Part shown: piece after piece, positions 51,301 to 60,577 of the stretch | Layout of the letters: each line of letters starts with the position of its first letter | How positions within the stretch are numbered: position 1 is the stretch's first letter | NCBI RefSeq assembly: GCF_910592395.1 | Contig: NC_088310.1 | Span: forward strand, 27,173,491 to 27,237,490 | Reading direction: 5' to 3' | DNA from: Lineus longissimus | Taxonomy: Eukaryota; Nemertea; Pilidiophora; Heteronemertea; Lineidae | Length of the DNA: 64,000 nt | The notes under the pieces: model-generated | Databases searched by the model: none | The model's input: the letters and a program-made list of their open reading frames with translations, nothing else | Told to the model about the DNA's origin: nothing | Program-made: the position numbers and the translations under genes

Positions 51301-52758
51301 ATATTTTTCCTTTGGATCCAATGCAATACTCAATATTGGAGCTTCATGACCTCTCATCACTTTTTGTTCATTATTCTTGACATCGACCAGTTTGACTGTG
51401 AAATCACTGAAATATCAAACATGGATAATATATAAATAATGATGCACCATCTTTTACAAGCACAGCAAGGGTATCCAAGTTATTAGTCTCTTCCAAAACA
51501 TCAGTACATTTGACACCGAAGTTCTCAGAAAGCCACACATGATGCAGATGGTGTTACAAGATCCATCCTATAATGTGAAGTCTACCTTATTTTCCCTACT
51601 CTATAAACTCAAAACAAACAACCTCCTGCTTAGCAGTAGAAAATACAAGGTTACGTCCTGAAAAACACATTGACCAATAATGCAAGAGTTTTCAATTCTA
51701 ATTACCTGGCTCCAGCAGCAAGTTTAGTCCCTGTTTTATTAAGCACCATATGGTTGACAGGAGCCGTAAATCTGGTCACAACACCGTCAGGATTTCCTTC
51801 AGGGAAGGTATGGGCATGCACAGTGTTTGTGTCTGAGGCAGTATAAAATCTATTATTCTGGAAAAAATATTGAGAATTTTATCAATTTTAATTCAAATCC
51901 ATTCATTCAAATATTCTGAGAACAGTAGGATGACTTTCACTGACAGCACAAATACATCTTTTCAGTTACTTTTCAACAATGGTAAGACCAAGAGAGATAC
52001 TGAACACCTACTCTGAAAGCAATGGCATAGACCTTCTCTCCAGCTCGATGAGACACTGCATCATCATCATCAATACCTTGCCACACACGGACATCTCCCT
52101 CAGCACCACTAGTCAGCATATACCTGAAGTATTAAAGTCAAATGAAGAATTATATATATGTGTATATACTGTATTATTAGTGTAGATAATATGACATCAA
52201 TACGGATGATCCACTGAGCACCATCCACACCAGCCCGATAGGTATTTGGCTGGTGGTGTGTGGTACTGTCAACAGAGGCCACACAGCTGCAGTGCCACTG
52301 GTCATGAGTTGAGTTGAGTTGAGTGGACGTTCACTTTTATCTCATCAGGTTAGTTTGCCACACGGCCTGACTGTCATCAGTAGGCCTGGACTGGAGTGAC
52401 TTGTGAGTACTGGACTACCGGTACTAGAGTAGTGCCACTGCCAGCTAGCTTGTGAGTGGTGGTTCCATCTCAAGACATAATGATGATGGGATGGTCTTCT
52501 GCATGCAAGGTATCTTGACTTCAACATCATCATCATCATCATCCATTCAGAGTCGGACCATTGACCATCCAGATCCATTCTCATTCTGTTCTTCTGTTCA
52601 TCAAAAATCATGTTCATTTTCATGTTTTCTCTCTTACAAACAATGTCATTTGACTCTATCAATGATTTATTGAGCTCTGACCTTCCACAATCATCATAAC
52701 AAAGGTCTGTGTGGCCTTCGCTGTGGGCAAATCGAAGAGGTTGCTTCACAAGAGGCAT
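45364..52758 (-). CDS. WDHD1: WDHD1 / AND-1 / Ctf4 replisome hub (complete)
   Basis: Replisome adaptor linking CMG helicase to DNA polymerase alpha-primase. Twenty-one exons, high to low: 52758-52682, 52123-52012, 51857-51706, 51406-51298, 51200-51103, 50997-50949, 50806-50714, 50562-50456, 50222-50087, 49801-49612, 49404-49241, 49144-48960, 48696-48334, 48121-48013, 47783-47607, 47426-47301, 47133-46904, 46742-46523, 46384-46131, 45831-45696, 45567-45364. They join to 3,291 nt, 1,096 aa (human about 1,129). The N-terminal WD40 propeller (SSSCDGTVRIWN, FSPCGKFLAAACRDG) is followed by an acidic linker rich in Asp. The SepB domain contains EGTPFLMDSSGIVRMLNRKF. A single HMG box begins near residue 984 (VSAFQLWYDSSRSEL) and spans the last two exons. 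A Lys-rich tail follows. An E2F-like motif lies 47 bp upstream of the ATG. It is head-to-head with the SOCS gene. Confidence 0.97.
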
Positions 52759-53695
52759 TTTTTAGTACTCGAAAACAGAAAATTTGTGAAAAGTGAAAAT
52801 TGGGTTTCGCGCCAAGTTCCGCAGCAAAGCCTACTTCCTAACATATGGTATCTAAAACCTTGAATGTTGTATGCCTGGAAGACTAATTATTATTACGAAA
52901 TGATGTGATGTCAACTTTTCTTTTGATAGGGCATTGATTTTATAAAATGAGAAAAATAGAAAAAATATCTTCAGTCCGGACCATGACGTCAACTTTGTTG
53001 ATACACTTCCGGTTTCGGTTAATGAGATTCATGTTTGACAAGCTGCGGAATTTTGCTCTTAAATGACAAACTGTTGAATATATTCCTTGATTAAATACGA
53101 CGACATTAAGAAAACTAACATTTCTAATTGATTGTTCCGTAAAATGTGTTGATTGTGTCGTGGAAGCGTTCAAAAACACTACCGAACTGAAGCCATTTTC
53201 TCCCGTATCGTTGTGTATTCCATGTACATGTATGTACACTACATACAGCATACTCGGTGACCGAGATGCATAAAAACTGATGAGTGGGCGGTTGCTCATT
53301 CATTGATGCTGATGACTTATGTGCTGCATTTAGAACGATTCGACGGGTGTGATCAAGGTTTAGGTGTGGCTTCTATACTGGATGAATTCTGTGAAGCAAG
53401 AAAGGAGAATCAGGCCGGGAGAGGAGAGGAGAGAACACTCGGAACAGTCACAGTCAAACTCAAAGAGTAAGAGAGACTACTCAGTCTACTGTCAGACAGT
53501 GTCAGTGAGAGTCGGTGAATGACGTCGGTTCGGACTGGAAAGCTTCTACTCTTTCTTTCAGAACTAAGCATTGAGTGTTGATTATGTGTGTCTGTCGTCA
53601 CTACTGACACTGGGAACCCGATTTATCATTTGGTCGTAAATTGAGTGATTGAGGAGACTTCATTTCAAGACATCAATTTGTCACCAACAACCGCC
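52759..53695. promoter_or_regulatory. Divergent promoter region WDHD1 / SOCS5 with E2F-like site
   Basis: 937 bp between outward-facing start codons. TTTCGCGCC at 52805-52813, 47 bp upstream of the WDHD1 ATG, is a perfect match to the E2F consensus and fits S-phase expression of a replisome gene. The right part contains the SOCS 5' UTR. An in-frame TGA at 53642-53644 closes the SOCS frame upstream of its ATG. Motifs are seen; function is inferred. Confidence 0.55.
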
Positions 53696-55342
53696 ATGGG
53701 AGAACCAACGAAGGAAGTTTCTGTCTCCGAGACAAATAACGGAAATGAACACCCAGTTTCAAAAGTGGAATCTGTTGAAAGTATCTCAGCAGCAACTGAA
53801 AACGATGATTCAAGAAAGACTTCACGGTCCAGTGCAATGTCATCTGGTTCAATGTCGCTAAGTTCCATATCAATTAGTCCAAGGTCGACTAGTCCGCTAA
53901 GAAACCTAAGTCCCAAGTCTGTGAGTCCACAGTCATCTAGTCCGAGGTCAAATAGTCCAACTTGCCCCAGTCACAATCCAGCAATACAACAAGACGATGG
54001 CATGATATCACAAGCCTTGATCAGTAAAGATGACTCATTGGCTGCCTGTCCTAGTTCTTCTCAGGGGGGAGAACCTTCAGATGAAAACTCAAAGCGTGGT
54101 AGCAGGATTTATCGGACATTAACTTTTCGTCGAAAAAAAACTACAGAGAAAGTTGTGACTGAGGTGAATGGGGACAATAAAAAGTCACGTAAATACTGGT
54201 GGTCTTTTCGGTTCAAAAAGAAACTTTTGCAACCGACGAGGAGTAGAAAAGCGACATCTAAGTCACAACCAGAAGGACAAGCGCTTGATACTCCAAGTTG
54301 TGTCTGCATGGGGTATAGGAAACGGGATGAATATGCATTTAAGTCGGATATCGGAGACCACTCTGCTGATGCTTGTGGGTCATCAGATGAATCCGATTCA
54401 GACACTGACATTGAGAAAGCCAGACTTCTCAAGGCTCGGCAAATATCAGCTAAGAAGTTCCCTGCTCTTGATATGTCAAAGTTCCATCCGGATGACTATC
54501 CAGTGGACGACCCTGATGAAATCATGATTGCTCAAAGAGCCCGTGATATGGCCGAGGGCATTGAAGTCCCTCCAAATTTTCCGTACCATAGTGGATTGGC
54601 GGCGGCAGTGTCCTCAAGAGATCTAACTGCTGTGTCAACAACAACTCATGAGGCGCAAGTTGTTTCAGATTTAAGCGGCGCCATGGAAAGTCATTGTGTC
54701 GTCACTACAACATATCCAACAGTCACACCTGCAGCTGAAACAGGAGCAAGTTACAGTAGTGAGTCCCACTTCAGCGAGTACGGGAGCCTGACCCCACAGG
54801 GGACATACGTTCCTCATACGATTCACACTCAAGTGGATTACATTCACTGTCTGGTACCGGATCTTCGTGAAATCACAAACTGCAGCTTCTACTGGGGTAT
54901 CATGGATCGATATGAAGCAGAGAAACTGTTAGAAACAAAACCAGAAGGAACTTTTCTCTTGCGGGATAGTGCACAGGAGGAGTTCTTGTTCTCAGTCAGT
55001 TTTCGGCGATATGGACGGTCCTTGCATGCGCGCATTGAACAATGGAACCATCACTTCAGCTTTGATTCGCATGACCCTGGCGTCTTTTCATCGGACACAG
55101 TTTGTGGTTTGATCGAACACTACAAGGACCCAAGTTGCTGTATGTTTTTCGAGCCAATGTTAACACTGCCTTTGAACCGGAATTTCCCATTTTCGCTTCA
55201 GCACATGTGTCGGTCTGTGATTGGAAGCAGAACATCTTACGATGGGATCAACATTTTACCCCTGCCAAAAGCTTTGAAGGAATACCTGCAGTACTATCAC
55301 TACAAGCAGAAAGTACGGGTCAGGCGGTTTGAGGTTCACTGA
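53696..55342 (+). CDS. SOCS5: Suppressor of cytokine signalling, SOCS4/SOCS5 type (complete, single coding exon)
   Basis: SH2 and SOCS-box adaptor for an ECS (elongin-cullin-SOCS) ubiquitin ligase. It dampens receptor tyrosine kinase or JAK signalling. I start at ATG 53696 (CCGCCATGG, ideal Kozak, MGEPTKE). The same frame is open back to a GTG at 53645, but a TGA sits at 53642 and no ATG precedes. Length is 548 aa (human SOCS5 about 536). The N-terminal ~350 residues are serine-rich and disordered, with Ser-Pro repeats near residues 60-100 and basic clusters (RRKK, FRFKKK). SH2 begins at YWGIMDRYEAEKLL (~398), with phosphotyrosine-binding Arg 423 in FLLRDS. The SOCS box runs from ~499 (SLQHMCRSVI...PLPKALKEYL) to the end. 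One intronless coding exon is usual for SOCS4/5. An invertebrate gene may be ortholog of both vertebrate SOCS4 and SOCS5. Confidence 0.95.
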   Translation: MGEPTKEVSVSETNNGNEHPVSKVESVESISAATENDDSRKTSRSSAMSSGSMSLSSISISPRSTSPLRNLSPKSVSPQSSSPRSNSPTCPSHNPAIQQDDGMISQALISKDDSLAACPSSSQGGEPSDENSKRGSRIYRTLTFRRKKTTEKVVTEVNGDNKKSRKYWWSFRFKKKLLQPTRSRKATSKSQPEGQALDTPSCVCMGYRKRDEYAFKSDIGDHSADACGSSDESDSDTDIEKARLLKARQISAKKFPALDMSKFHPDDYPVDDPDEIMIAQRARDMAEGIEVPPNFPYHSGLAAAVSSRDLTAVSTTTHEAQVVSDLSGAMESHCVVTTTYPTVTPAAETGASYSSESHFSEYGSLTPQGTYVPHTIHTQVDYIHCLVPDLREITNCSFYWGIMDRYEAEKLLETKPEGTFLLRDSAQEEFLFSVSFRRYGRSLHARIEQWNHHFSFDSHDPGVFSSDTVCGLIEHYKDPSCCMFFEPMLTLPLNRNFPFSLQHMCRSVIGSRTSYDGINILPLPKALKEYLQYYHYKQKVRVRRFEVH

Positions 55343-57400
55343 AGTCAAACCTGACATGAAGCTGTACAGATTGTGCTGAACTGTATCATGTGCCACTGCC
55401 AATTATTTAGTGTCAGATGCTATGGTTTTACATGTGCTGTTATGTCATGCATGATTATGGTCGAAGATATGGTGAATGTTTGAAATGTCCAATGGACACC
55501 TGTGGTTGGTCGGGATTTGGTTCCTGATTGATTGATCACTTCCTCGTGTGATATCGAGAAGATGACACTGTGTACGACATAAATGATAATGCACACTTTA
55601 CAAAAAGGTGTTGTGTCTTTTAGATGCTTTGTTCCGTCTAGAAAAATCTACTTGACGCCTTTGATTTCCTGACTTCTCTTCAAAGATACATGTAGGGTGT
55701 ACTCATAGTTTATGTGGTTTAGTGTGTGTTGCAGTCCCAAAGATTAGTAAACTGACATACATGAAGGTTTGGCCTGGTTAACTTAAGTTGCAATTTTTTA
55801 CTTTTTTTATGAATTTAAAAATGTAGATTTTTTTGATTCAACACGTTTTGCTTATAGTGTACGGAGAGTGGATTCTGGTGAAATTTGACGTTTGAGTGTT
55901 TTTACCAAAACTCCAAAAAAATATTTTTTGACGGCCAGAATTTTTGTGAGTGGGCTGTGCATGGAGCAATTTCTATACAAGCAGGGCGGTTTTCATTGTA
56001 ACTTAAAGTTCCTGTTTACCTGTTCTACCTTTCATTTTAAAAACAACAGCAAATCTACTGTACATGTAACTCTGCATCCATGAAATGTTTTTCGTTGTCT
56101 GTATTGTGAGGTTAGAGAAAGCCACTTTCAAATTCTTTTTGTGCCAGTCATAGGACTGTAAACAAGACCTCAGATGTATCTATATGTATTGGTATTGGTT
56201 TTGACGTCCAAAATGGATCTGAATGGCCTCTATTATTTGAGTAATATCTGTTGACTACGAGGGGCAGTCAAGAGTAAGCACAACTACACGACTTGGTTAG
56301 TCCTGATTTTGTGCTGACCGTACTTGATGGCTTGTCACTTGGGGGAACAGAATATGAACAAAGCTATTTTCTTTAATTGCTTGCGTGTCAGATAGTTCCT
56401 ATAGATTTGCCTCATGTTGATATCATACGACAAAAATGGATGCTAGAAGGATACTGTGATACTTGATTGTAAGTGGAAAAGTTTGCACCCATAAATGCTA
56501 TCGGGTTTAGTTGGTTCTGTTAGCTTTTAAACATTTGAAATATTATGTGATTTGTTGTTTGAATTTGTTTTTTGAAATTGTATATACCTTTTCTTAGTAG
56601 ATTTCCTTCCATTCAACATGTATGAAATGAGAGCATGTATGCCTATTTTGTGGTGCTCTCTCTCTCTCTCTCTCTCTCTGACACTCTTCATATCAATCAA
56701 ATGTGCCAGGCAGTGGAGCAATTATGATTGATTTCAAGAACTTTTGATCCAACTCTTTTTAGGAAAAAAAATTCGGTTTGAAAACTGATTCTTTTCTGTA
56801 GAAATAACGGATGTGACTCGCTAAATAATAAAATTACAATAGACAATTTAAAATTAAAATTTTTGTGGACATGATGTAGGGTTTTCTCTGTTGCATCACA
56901 TGTGACCTATTTGATAAAGTTGGATCTTTGTTGAAATGTACTTGTTTGCTTGTTGTGTCCCACAGGTGGTTCTGGTCCGATGGAGTGCATTATTGGCCCT
57001 GGGCAGCTTTCATGGCAACAAATAATAAATGTTAAGCCAAATTTAAAAGTTGTACATGTATTTTGACCATCAGTCTTTATTTCATCATGCTGACAGTAAA
57101 AACTTAAAAATGTGCTTTACAAAACATGTGCATTTTATTCTATCCTGGGTAGGCCATCAGAACCAAACTAAGTCCTTGTTGTCTTTCGTCTACTCTAACC
57201 ATTATTACGGAATAGGTTTCTGTGTGTTACACCAATTATTTCATATTTTCTGAATTTTACGTGTATATATTATTGAATATTTATATTTCAACAAAGATTA
57301 CACTTGATTGATATGGTATTTCTGTGCAGAGATCAGGGCTGGTTGATGTCCTCCGACCTGTTGTCATGATTACTGATAGATGAAACATAAATTGAATGAA
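55343..57400 (+). other. SOCS5 3' UTR and downstream sequence
   Basis: AT-rich, no coding signal. AATAAA signals occur at about 56827-56832 and 57024-57029, suggesting a 3' UTR of roughly 1.5-1.7 kb. A (CT)n tract at 56655-56679 lies inside. Confidence 0.4.
56655..56679. repeat. (CT)n microsatellite
   Basis: Twelve CT dinucleotides in the SOCS5 3' region. Confidence 0.95.
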
Positions 57401-57719
57401 ATTTATATTGCGTTGATAAGTTTGTTTCGACCATTATCATCATGCCCAATCAAAGGAACACATTGACTATGGGCAACAATAGACTCGTCTGCAACTTCTC
57501 TCAATCAAATTTCAGAGGGGTAACCCTCAATTTCATCGGTATCAAAAGATTGGGTGGGTCTATTGTTACGGGAAATCTGTTTCCCTCATGATCAAGCGGT
57601 CGGGCACCTGAATGATCTATCCCCATTGATTGAAAGTGAGAAGATAGTTTTTTTGTATCTTGATGACTAGGAAGAAAATATCACTCTTGCCATTATCACA
57701 AGCACCTTCTGACTGTAAG

Positions 57720-58120
57720 ACACTTCGGAGATGGAGATGAAGTGTCACAGCGAACTCGGGAGTCTTTCAGAGACTCAATGTCACAGCCACCTGTAAGTTG
57801 TGCAAACATTACAGGGACACCAACATCACAACTACCGCAATTGTGTCATAACAAGCCTAACAACTATGTCAACATCACAACCACAATGGCTGTGCTGTGA
57901 CAAACCTCATAGGGCTCAATGTCACAACCAAGTGTCGTTACAAGCCTTGTACAGGGCCACCTCTGTCACAATCATCTGAGTGCCACTGATGTTGCAGCCA
58001 TCTCTTTCCAGTAAGCTTTCTAACAGCTTCATTTGTGCTGTAACAATCCATTGAGAGACGAACCAATGTCTTGACCCCTTTGTGCTGTGACACCAAATAT
58101 CACAGCCAGCTGCGTTCATG
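57720..58120. repeat. Degenerate TGTCACA(A/G)CC-rich repeat stretch
   Basis: Variants of TGTCACAACC, TGCTGTGACA and ATCACAACC occur many times over 400 bp at irregular 25-65 bp spacing, with recurring 'acaagcct' and 'aggg' words. It looks like an eroded minisatellite. There is no consistent reading frame. Confidence 0.5.
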
Positions 58121-58689
58121 CTAGAACAACCTTAGAGAGCTACGTCCGACAGTGCACATAAGACTTTGCTGCAAATATTATCGAAGGAAATGGGCGGTGG
58201 TTTTTTGATTGCTGTAAAATAGAGTAGGAGCCGTCCTGATAGTAGAGTCCTTACTGTTTGTCTTCAACCCCTTCTTGAAAGTATGGGCGGCTCTGCAGTA
58301 GGCCCTACCGCGTAGAATCCTGAGACAGTCCTCCTATACAAAGTCTTCGGAGAGAAGAGGTCGAACCATTGCGACGGGAGTGTATTCATCGCAACACAGC
58401 GTGGTACATTGAATCTGGGAATGTTGCATGCAGTAAAATCGGGTAGGAGCCGTCCTGACTTTAATGGCCGATGTCCCAGAAAATTCGATCGGTTGAACAA
58501 ACATCCGAAGGCAGTGTGCAGCAACGAAAACATTAACCATGCACGGAACTCATTCCCTTCTGTTATCCTCATAATGGCAACAGATGTAAATGGCCAACGA
58601 ATGGATTAAACAAGGTTTATATTGTGTCCGACTTCTCCAGATTTCCTGCATCGTTTCACCGCCTGAGTCTGCGAGTGTTACAATACACA

Positions 58690-58731
58690 TTTAAAGCTGA
58701 ACCAGAACTTTTGTGAAAGTTCAGCTTTAAA
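58690..58731. repeat. Perfect 13 bp stem-loop
   Basis: TTTAAAGCTGAAC (58690-58702) and GTTCAGCTTTAAA (58719-58731) are exact reverse complements around a 16-base loop. Intergenic; function unknown. Confidence 0.8.
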
Positions 58732-59539
58732 CATTACCGTTTGTATTTGAGTGACACGCCTTACAATAACAAAGCCTATAGACTAGATAAGTAAAAGCCT
58801 ATCGTAGAAAGTGAATTGTAAAGCCTTTCACAGACAAACTTGCCTACGACCTAAATCAGTTGAAGGTATAAAGAAATCTTTGGCTTAGTGGACTTTGGTG
58901 TGCAAGTTAGAAAGAGCGACATTGTCTACATGGAACAACTGCTATAGACGGACAAGACGTATTGGACATCGTTTCCAGGACGAACATAGGTCAAAAGAAA
59001 TTTGCGATTATAGTGTGTAAGGACTTCGCTTCATCATCGTGGATAACTATGTATACACAAATCTGTAAGGACAGCTGATCAGGACAGTCACAATCGCACA
59101 ACTTTTGGACAAGACGGAGACGGATCTTTAAATTTTGCAGACAGACTCCATTCTTGACAAGAACCATTTCGCGCCAAGCAGGATTACATTGAAGACTTTG
59201 TCTTCGGACGAAACTTGAGCACAAGTGGAACCTGTTCATATCATCTTGACAATCTACACTTCAGTGATGTAGCTGTGATAAATAGGCCTACCAATTCCCC
59301 CAGTCCTTATGCGTCTTATCTGGTTCGTCAAACCCTGTTAAAATGTGTCGCTGAAGCTTGATGAGAAGTTGCCCAAATGCCGGTGAAAGATTTCCAGACC
59401 TTCTTCTCGACAAACCAGAAACAGGCCGGAATGGTGAAAGCAGGTGTGCCCGAGGTTAACTTCAGTCAGTACAGAGCCTCGAGGGGAGTTTTCGAAGCAG
59501 AAAATATCCTCAGGCGGAAGGGTAAGTTGAAGACGATCA

Positions 59540-59640
59540 CCAGTTAGTCCCAACAAGGACACCCCACTCTCCCAGTGAAAGTACAGCTCATTCTTAGTCG
59601 TCATAGCGGGGTTCCACTGTATACGTATTACACCTTGCTC
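59540..59640 (-). repeat. Probable dispersed-repeat fragment (CAGTGGAACCCC motif)
   Basis: On the minus strand it reads ATACAGTGGAACCCCGCTAT, followed by GGGGTGTCCTTGTTGG. This pair of motifs is, as I recall, typical of a dispersed repeat in invertebrate genomes (CAGTGGAACC...CTATAA, then GTGTCCTTATTA). It explains the 138-codon open frame 59338-59754 without a gene. Confidence 0.35.
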
Positions 59641-60577
59641 TGTCCTATTCGGTAATTGGTCTTCGGTCAACTGGTTCTCCGCGACAATTAGCCAACTACA
59701 GGAGGGGCGTCCTCCCATCTTATTAGGGCGTAGGGTGAGCTTTAAAAGGCCCATGTGATATGTTGGATCTATAGCCTATACATTTTCCTAATGACCAGCC
59801 ATGAGGACAGATGTTGAGTATGGTATGTCCCTTGACAAATATACACCATAAAGTATGAAATGAAAAGGAATAAGGAGTTTGTCTGAGCATGAAGCTAACG
59901 TTTAACTTCACCGTCTGAGGTGGCCTAGCCAGTTGCCAAACATCAGAAAGCAGTTATTTATTGCTTTATTGACTATAGTCCGTCATCCAGTCAAGGCTGA
60001 GTAGCTCAAAGTGTGGTCAGATGGACAAAGATGAGCAGTTATCGCCAAAATCATGAATGAAAAGTTACTTGACCAGTTCCAAGCATGTTGTCCATTATAA
60101 GAACATTGAATTCCAATTCGGAACAACACGCGGCGCTTTTACCAAAAGTAAGCAGTTTTGAATTTGGCGCCTTTGATAACATAAGTTCTCAACAGGTGGG
60201 TGCTCAGTTGCTATTGACAGTTTCAGGAAATTGACCAAATAACACAGACATGAACTATTGGCATGCGCGACAAAATTAATCACAACGTTATTTATCAGCA
60301 GCTGAAAGTAATCATGATCAGCATCATTTATGGACCCAAAATTATATCATGATTAAATCAGGCGTATAAAGGTGTCAAGTAAGCGTGTCGCAGTTGCAAA
60401 ATCACCGCTGCTGCGCATTGATATTCAGAATTGGGTCAATTAGTAACGCGGTTCACTTTTGCCATGTGTGTCGGTGAAAATGTAAACAGTGGTCGGTGGA
60501 TTTTGTCATGTATTTCAAGCCCGGATAACATCCGATTCTCGTGAAATGGATTGATAAAAATGCAATAAACTATAACC

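Larger units (their letters stand above)
57400..60577. other. Intergenic region between SOCS5 and MOK
   Basis: No convincing gene. It holds a degenerate TGTCACA-rich repeat stretch (57720-58120), a perfect 13 bp hairpin (58690-58731), and a repeat-derived stretch around 59540-59640 that creates an open frame on the minus strand. The last few hundred bases should contain the MOK promoter. Confidence 0.5.

Noticed and set aside
53645-53695. Upstream start for the SOCS5 protein at 53645
   Set aside because: The codon is GTG, directly after an in-frame TGA. The ATG at 53696 has an ideal Kozak context.
58264-58609. Overlapping open frames on both strands, and a repeated GTAGGAGCCGTCCTGA word 219 bp apart
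   Set aside because: No domain or codon pattern. The similarity between the two copies stops after about 25 bp, so it is not a tandem duplication.
59338-59754. 138-codon minus-strand open frame that looks protein-like
   Set aside because: Its DNA contains the CAGTGGAACCCC and GTGTCCTT motifs I associate with a dispersed repeat. There is no domain and no splice partner.
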